Under the pieces are notes generated by a model that did no database searches, was not told where the DNA came from, and saw nothing but the letters and a program-made list of their open reading frames with translations. From Wurfbainia villosa (lineage: Eukaryota; Streptophyta; Magnoliopsida; Zingiberales; Zingiberaceae), in contig CM045998.1 of NCBI GenBank assembly GCA_025175895.1, positions 18,895,153 to 18,959,152 on the forward strand: 64,000 bases of DNA, written 5' to 3'. This document shows positions 58,901 through 64,000 of this stretch, in pieces (within the stretch, counting starts at the first letter, position 1; every line of letters begins with the position of its first letter). Made by a program: the position numbers and the translations under genes.

Positions 58901-59787
58901 GGCAAAGGCAGCTGATGGTGGAAATCAATCAGCGCTTCAAGTAGTGGCTAACTGCAAGGTCGATCAGCCAAGCGCAGGGGAAGAAAAACACCACGAATTC
59001 ACAAAAATCCTCATAACACACAGCAGGTAAGGGAGACAACATAGGTCGAAACTTACCAACACTTGGAATCCACCGACCTTGCTCCTTCCCCAATCCTCTG
59101 TTCGCCGACGACCATCAAGCTCCACAAACTCTGCCCAAAACCACCGATTGAAGCTAAAACGAGGAAATCCATAGCTAGAACCTAGATCTCATCTCAAAGT
59201 AAGAAGGAGATCAGCTCTTACCTGGCTACGATGCCAATGGAGCCGATACGGCTTCCCTCATCGCCGACAGAGATCAACGGCAACTCACTGTCAGCAGAAT
59301 CGAAGCCGCCACCGATCCCTTGCTCCAACGAAAGTGCACCCTGCTCACGCTCAACAGAGCGGCAACCGGCGATCTTCCCTCGACCCGAACCTTCCACCGA
59401 GAGGGAGCGGCCATCGGCAGCAGATGGCTCGCGGAGGAAAAGGAACGGAGAAATCGCGAGGAAGAGATCACGATGGAAATGTGATCGGGTTAATTCGGCG
59501 GCTTATAAGGGACGTTCCAATATGGTTGGGCTAGCTCAAAGTAAACCCTAACTAACTCAATTCAATTTAGTTCAGCCCAACCAGTTCAGTCAATTTCAAG
59601 CCCAGTAATTTGGGCCCAATTGACTTAGCCCAATAGGTTTTAGCCCAAGCCCAATCCTTAATAAATCCCTTGATTAGGCCTAATTAGCTAATCAAACCTA
59701 ACCACTAATTAAACCCAATTAACCCACTAATTAAATCCAATTAATTAAAGGATTAATCCATATAAATTTTTTTTTTCATATTTTACA
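55941..59787 (-). repeat. 5' LTR (minus strand), intact
   Basis: Uninterrupted LTR of 3847 bp, TGTCACGCCCC to TTTTACA. Minus-strand promoter candidate TTATAAG at 59502-59509, followed on that strand by a CpG-containing leader. A plus-strand frame of 106 codons at 59231-59551 sits over this leader and is probably fortuitous. Confidence 0.92.
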
Positions 59788-59792
59788 CTGAG

Positions 59793-60895
59793 GGTCATAG
59801 GATTAGGTTTGAGAACATAGTGTATACTCCTATGCCTACTTGATACATTAGCAAATCATTTTTTAGTAATTCATGCATGCTAAGCATAGATGTCATAACG
59901 CATTATGGGTTAGAAAAATTAGTATATTGTAAAAACTCTATTAACATAGACATATGTGTAGAGTTTTTCAATAATTTTAGTAAGATTAATAATCTTGCAT
60001 ATTCAACTAGAGTACAGGGTAAGGACTTTATTTTTACCCCCTCTATATTGAGAGAGCATTTAGGACTCATGCATTCGACATGTCTTATTGCATGTTTTCC
60101 ATCCATGGAGTTACCGTAAGGTGACCTCTACTCTCATATTACATTAGATAGGATACATATGCATCTTTTTGGTGAGGAAAAAACTCTGTCTGTGAGTATC
60201 TTTAGTTCTACTAGTCTTAGAGTATAGGACTATGCCTGTATCGAGTTATAGTGAATTGTATTCTACCACTCACCGCTAGGGACATCGCTATGATGCGCCC
60301 TTATCACTCATTTTTACTTTATGCACTTAGTCATAGGTTAGATATAGACATTAGCTTACAGATGTTTCATTCTATTATTTACAATTCTAGGTCAGTTACC
60401 AGCAGGAAGGCATATTTGCCTTACTGCCATGTCATCACATCCCTCTTAGCTGTAGTAGGGTTTGATGTTACCACAGGTAACATCAAACAACTTATTGAGT
60501 ATGACATGATAGGGTCTAGGCAGTTTTCTTTAGCAAAAATAGGTTTAGATGAAAATAATATCCTTGCATGGAAGAGAGATGATCCTCATCCCCAACCCCA
60601 GCCTGAGCTAGAGCAGGAGCAGGAGCCAAAGATTGACCCCAACCACCACTCCGAGTCCTAGCATCAGGAAGCCCCAGGATTTGACAGTCAATCACCATTT
60701 CTTAGGATTCCAGCACCTCCTACCGTAGCAGAGAGATTATCCAGGTTAGAGGATGTGATGCAGTGCTAGGAGCAGCAGCATCTTGAGATGATGCAGATAT
60801 TGCAGGCGCAGAGAGAGGATCATCGAGAGATGATAGAGCTTCTTAGGTCTTGGGGCATGGGTCCTCCTCCTCCTCCACCTTCTTCTACTGACTAG
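59793..60895 (+). pseudogene. Split gene with Transposase_32-like domain, 3' piece
   Basis: Resumes in phase after the LTR element with GHRIRFENIVYTPMPT, then TGA at 59841-59843. The same frame continues (59877-60119) with VEFFNNFSKINNLAYSTRVQ and FTPSILREHLGL, the recognisable core of the putative plant transposon protein domain (PF20167-like), to a TAA. A frame change near 60230-60250 leads to LPLTARDIAMMRPYHSFLLY and onward. TAG codons lie at 60659-60661 and near 60767, followed by a Gln/Glu coiled coil and a Pro-rich end SWGMGPPPPPPSSTD with stop at 60893-60895. Function of this domain is not known; it is common in plant transposable elements. At least four breaks besides the LTR element. 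Confidence 0.7.
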
Positions 60896-61180
60896 GAGGC
60901 TAGTGTTCAATACAATCTTCGTAAAACGATATTGCTCCGCTCAGGTGCTTACCGATAGCAGCAATTTATTTCCAAGATACAACGACGATGTCTCGGAATA
61001 GTAGCACTACAAATTCTGAGACTGGTGAACCTTCTCGTAGGTTTTTTAGACTCCGGATGCAGAGGACAAAATGTATGCAAGGATTGAGTGAGTTTGAGTG
61101 AATTTGAGTGTTTCTATTCCATCATCTAGGGATCCTATTTATACTAGGTGAAGAGGTGAAGTACTCTTTAGTGTGTTTTA
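60896..61180. other. Short unassigned spacer
   Basis: Between the split gene's stop and the Copia pol fragment. Contains GAGTGAGTTTGAGTGAATTTGAGTG-like short repeats near 61085-61110. No gene, terminus or duplication recognised. Confidence 0.5.
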
Positions 61181-62840
61181 GTATCCGCTTACAGTCTAAT
61201 GGTTTAGAACCAGAAGGAAGGTTCACTAATTCCCAAGTATGGTTATTTATGATGGACTCGATTTCACTATTGACTGCTTCTTTCCATAATGGGGCATCGG
61301 GACTAGAGAAAGCTTCACTCAATGTTCTTGGGTCCGTTTCTGACATAAAAGTCATAAAGTCCGGCCTGAACGATTTCTCAACTCTAGCCCGTTTGCTCCA
61401 ACGTGGCTCTTCGTTTTGATAGTCAATAGTCCTTTTACGACAATTAAGTTCAGAGACGTCATTGTTGTTAGAACTTCCGTTGTTATCACTTTGAATGTTT
61501 CTCCTTTTATTTGGGAATACATTTTCAAAGAATATCGCATTCCGAGATTCTATGATTTTTCCCATATGAATATCAGGAATGTCTGACTTGTGAACTATGA
61601 AACGATATGCACTACTATTTTGGGCATATCCGACAAATATTGCATCGAACGTTTTAGGTCCGATCTTTATTTGCTTTGGCTTAGGTACTTCGACCTTTGC
61701 CAAGCACCCCCACACTTTCAAGTATTTGTACGATGACTTGCAGCCTTTCCATAGTTCATATGGTGTTTTATCATTTTTCTTGTGAGAGATTTTATTGAGA
61801 ATGTGATTTGCCGATAATATAACTTCCCCCCACAAGTTCTAGGGTAAGCCTGAATTTATCAACAAGGCATTCATTATTTCCTTAAGTGTCCAATTTTTAC
61901 GTTCGACAACACCATTTGATTGAGGTGAGTAAGGCGCCATTGTCTGATGGATAATGCCAAATTCTGAACAAAATTCATCAAACGGTGTACCATATTCTCC
62001 ACCTCTATCGCTACGAATTATTTTAATTCGTTTATCAAGTTCTATTTTATAGGTTCTAAAAGCCTCTAAGGCTTCATCTTTACTTCTTAAAAGAAAGACA
62101 TAACAAACCTCGTGCAGTCATCGATAAAAGTAATAAAATACTTTTTACCTCCTCTAGTTTGCACGAATTTTAAGTCACATAGATCACTATGTATTAACTC
62201 TTGAGGAGTCGTAGACCTATCCAACGAATGAAAAGGTAGTCTCATCAGTTTTGCTTCCACGCACACTTCACATTTGTGTGTTTTATCAATATCGACGTTT
62301 GGTAATAAATTTAATTTGACGAGACATTTCATAGTATTATTATTAATATGTCCAAGTCGATCATGTCATAAATTAAAACACTCGACAACATAGCTGGAAG
62401 ATTTTATTTTATTACCATCAAATTCATGGTGTACAGTCATTACAACCATCTTGAAACGACTCTGTTCTAAGTATCCTTTACCTACGAATACACCATTCTT
62501 CGTAAGTATAAAATTATTTGATTGGAACACTAGTCTGAAACCGACTTTAACAAGTGTCAATCCAGAAACTAGGTTCTTCCTGATGTCCGGAACATGGAGC
62601 ACGTTAATAAATGTTATCTCCTTCCCTAATGTCATCTTCAGAAAAAATTTTCTAAGTCCGACAATCGGCGATGTCGTGGAATTGCCCATATAGAGCTTTC
62701 TTCCACTTATTGGAGTATACTTGGAGAACATCGCCTTATCAAAACAGATATGACGTGTTGCTCCAGTATCGATCCACCACTGCTTTGGGCTGTCCACCAC
62801 TGTGTTGGCTTTAAACACGACCGCAGTGAGATCTGTTAGT
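61180..62840 (-). pseudogene. pol: Copia pol fragment: protease, integrase, start of RT
   Basis: Minus strand. Order: aspartic protease (WWIDTGATRHIC near 62785), GAG-pre-integrase with CEVCVEAKLMRLPF (62270), integrase core with D in FIDDCTRF (62120), D in SDRGGEYG (about 62005) and E in VERKN (about 61905), integrase C-terminal region WGEVILSANHIL and KVWGCLAKV (61830-61700), then the first part of the RVT_2-type RT (PLWKEAVNSEIESIINNHTW, 61290). Homology stops soon after CKRILK, near 61190, so the RT catalytic core and RNase H are missing. Stops near 62087 and 61836. The only pol-type coding in the window; it belongs to a different Copia lineage from the gag-only copies, judging by its separate location and lack of gag. 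Confidence 0.9.
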
Positions 62841-64000
62841 AATATATGAGAGGTGTCCTAAGGCAATCGCCTTATGTTTGAACCATTTATATGATAAATG
62901 AAGATTCACTATTTGAGTATACATGTTTTCATGTATTTGATTAGATCTTAAACTAATCATTTACTGAATGTCCATGATACGATTCATAGCATGAGAGAAT
63001 TTGTGATTTGATCACAACTAGTGAGTATCTCTACATGTATAATTGTGATGTATTGGAATTATCCCTAGTCGATGAATTGATGGATTTGAACACCATTAAT
63101 TCTGTCGAGACTAGCACGATGTATACTCCTTGGTGTATCCAAGCAGCTGATTCTCACTCGCTGGAGACATTGTGATGTCCGGAGTTAATTGTGGATGCTA
63201 GTTATGGCAACTAGTTCATTGAAGTGACCAGCTGTAAAACTTCATATGGTCCTCTACATATATAGATATGTCAAAGAAGTTCTTACTGCAGCTTAAGTGC
63301 GATGTTCCTTTGACTTGTGGTATTCAAGTCATCTTGGTCATGAAGACTTATGCTTTGACATCTTAAGCAAGCATCTCTGAGGAGATGTGGACTCGGAATG
63401 ATTAGGCATAAGTCGAAGTGATCGAAGGTGTTCAAATAGCCTATAAAGGATTCACCACTCCTTGTGAGAAGATGTATACCCATGGCCTCTCGTCGGATTG
63501 TTACTAAAGTCTTTGGCCAAAGCATTACATATTTAGAGTAAGGTACTCTTGGATACATGTGCAGTAACTAGAATTCGTAGGACGAGGAAATGATACTTGG
63601 GTTAGGTGTGACGTAGTCAACCTAGTGGGGACTAACACTATAGACCATGTCCTGAACCAAGTGGGTATAAGATGAGTGAAAGGAATGGGGCACGATTCAT
63701 TGTAGTTGCTAAAGGGTTTCAAAAATAGTTCTGGATCAACCGTTGATCTTTTCGGTTAATTGGGGATAATGACGTACTACTAGGTGCCACTCATGATCAT
63801 TCTATAATTAATGGTTAATTATAGATAGCCAACATAAACTGAGAACTTATTTGGTCACACGCACAACGAGCGTAATCTGAAGGATTTAAAATGAGCTTGA
63901 GAATGAGATTCTCAGACCGAGAGAAACTAGGTTTGGTTGGACCAAACAAGGATCGAGCATGAAATCATTTCAGTCGTAATGGAAGCATGGATGGGCCATG
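62841..64000. other. Unassigned terminal stretch, possible LTR or non-coding repeat
   Basis: Starts with TGTTAGTAATATATGAGAGG right at the edge where Copia protease homology ends, so it may be an inserted LTR whose other end is outside the window. Contains GCCTATAAAGGATTC (63440), a TATA-like site. Mixed composition, no long frame on either strand. I see no other feature. Confidence 0.35.

Larger units (their letters stand above)
47850..59787 (-). mobile_element. Complete gypsy-like/LARD-type element, minus strand
   Basis: Duplication CTGAG at 47845-47849 and 59788-59792. LTRs 47850-52086 (4237 bp, 3' on minus) and 55941-59787 (3847 bp, 5' on minus). After taking away the 398-bp foldback insert and its duplication they differ by only about 13 bases in length and look nearly identical over most of their length. 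The interior (52087-55940, 3854 bp) has primer site and polypurine tract but no long frame. Long LTRs with a short non-coding interior are the hallmark of LARDs. It is among the youngest layers here. Confidence 0.93.

Noticed and set aside
59231..59551. 106-codon plus-strand frame in the 5' LTR of the minus-strand element
   Set aside because: The matching place in the partner LTR (51529-51834) keeps only part of it, and the strand is opposite to the element's transcription.

Overview
The window is a stack of nested plant transposable elements. I see no ordinary cellular gene. It suggests a large-genome flowering plant: LTR elements primed by the TGGTATCAGAGC-type site, an En/Spm (CACTA) transposon with TNP2-like and TNPA-like genes, Copia gag proteins with two zinc knuckles, and a spliced gene with a plant-transposon domain (Transposase_32-like). 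The species cannot be told from this sequence.

Layout, left to right. 1-3939: minus-strand interior and 5' LTR of a Ty3/gypsy-like element that runs off the left edge. 3940-6145 and 20128-22196: a second, internally collapsed copy of a related element. Inside its LTR sits a Copia-type element (6146-20122, duplication TTACC). Inside the 5' LTR of that element sits another Copia-type element of the same family (7007-13669, duplication CAATC). 22197-28293: a gag fragment and a third copy of the family with a truncated 5' LTR. From 28294 a different, older Copia gag region is the substrate. It is cut by a TIR element (28514-37479, 10-bp duplication) that itself contains a gypsy-like element (29107-37434, duplication CGAAC). 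The substrate continues to 38652 and is cut by a complete CACTA element (38653-47196, duplication TAA). It then carries an intron-containing gene start at 47709, which is cut by an 11.9-kb gypsy-like element (47850-59787, duplication CTGAG). One LTR of that element holds a 398-bp foldback element (50213-50610, duplication TCCCA). The gene resumes at 59793 and ends near 60895. 61180-62840 is a truncated minus-strand Copia pol fragment, and the last 1.2 kb is unassigned.

How the parts work together. The three same-family Copia copies each have LTRs, primer site, polypurine tract and a roughly 580-codon gag, but no protease, integrase or reverse transcriptase. They look like a gag-only family moved by enzymes from elsewhere. 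The gypsy-like copies have equally pol-less interiors. The only visible polymerase-type coding is the broken Copia fragment at the right end. The CACTA element encodes both expected proteins, each carrying stop codons, so it is probably non-functional here.

The most useful hunting results are: hairpin arrays inside the Copia LTRs; a ghost LTR start 140 bp inside the LTR; the split Transposase_32-like gene; the CpG-rich block upstream of the CACTA transposase; the foldback element; and patches where paired LTRs disagree mainly at CAG/CTG triplets. The last may be a sequencing artefact at methylated CHG sites and would affect how frameshifts here are read.
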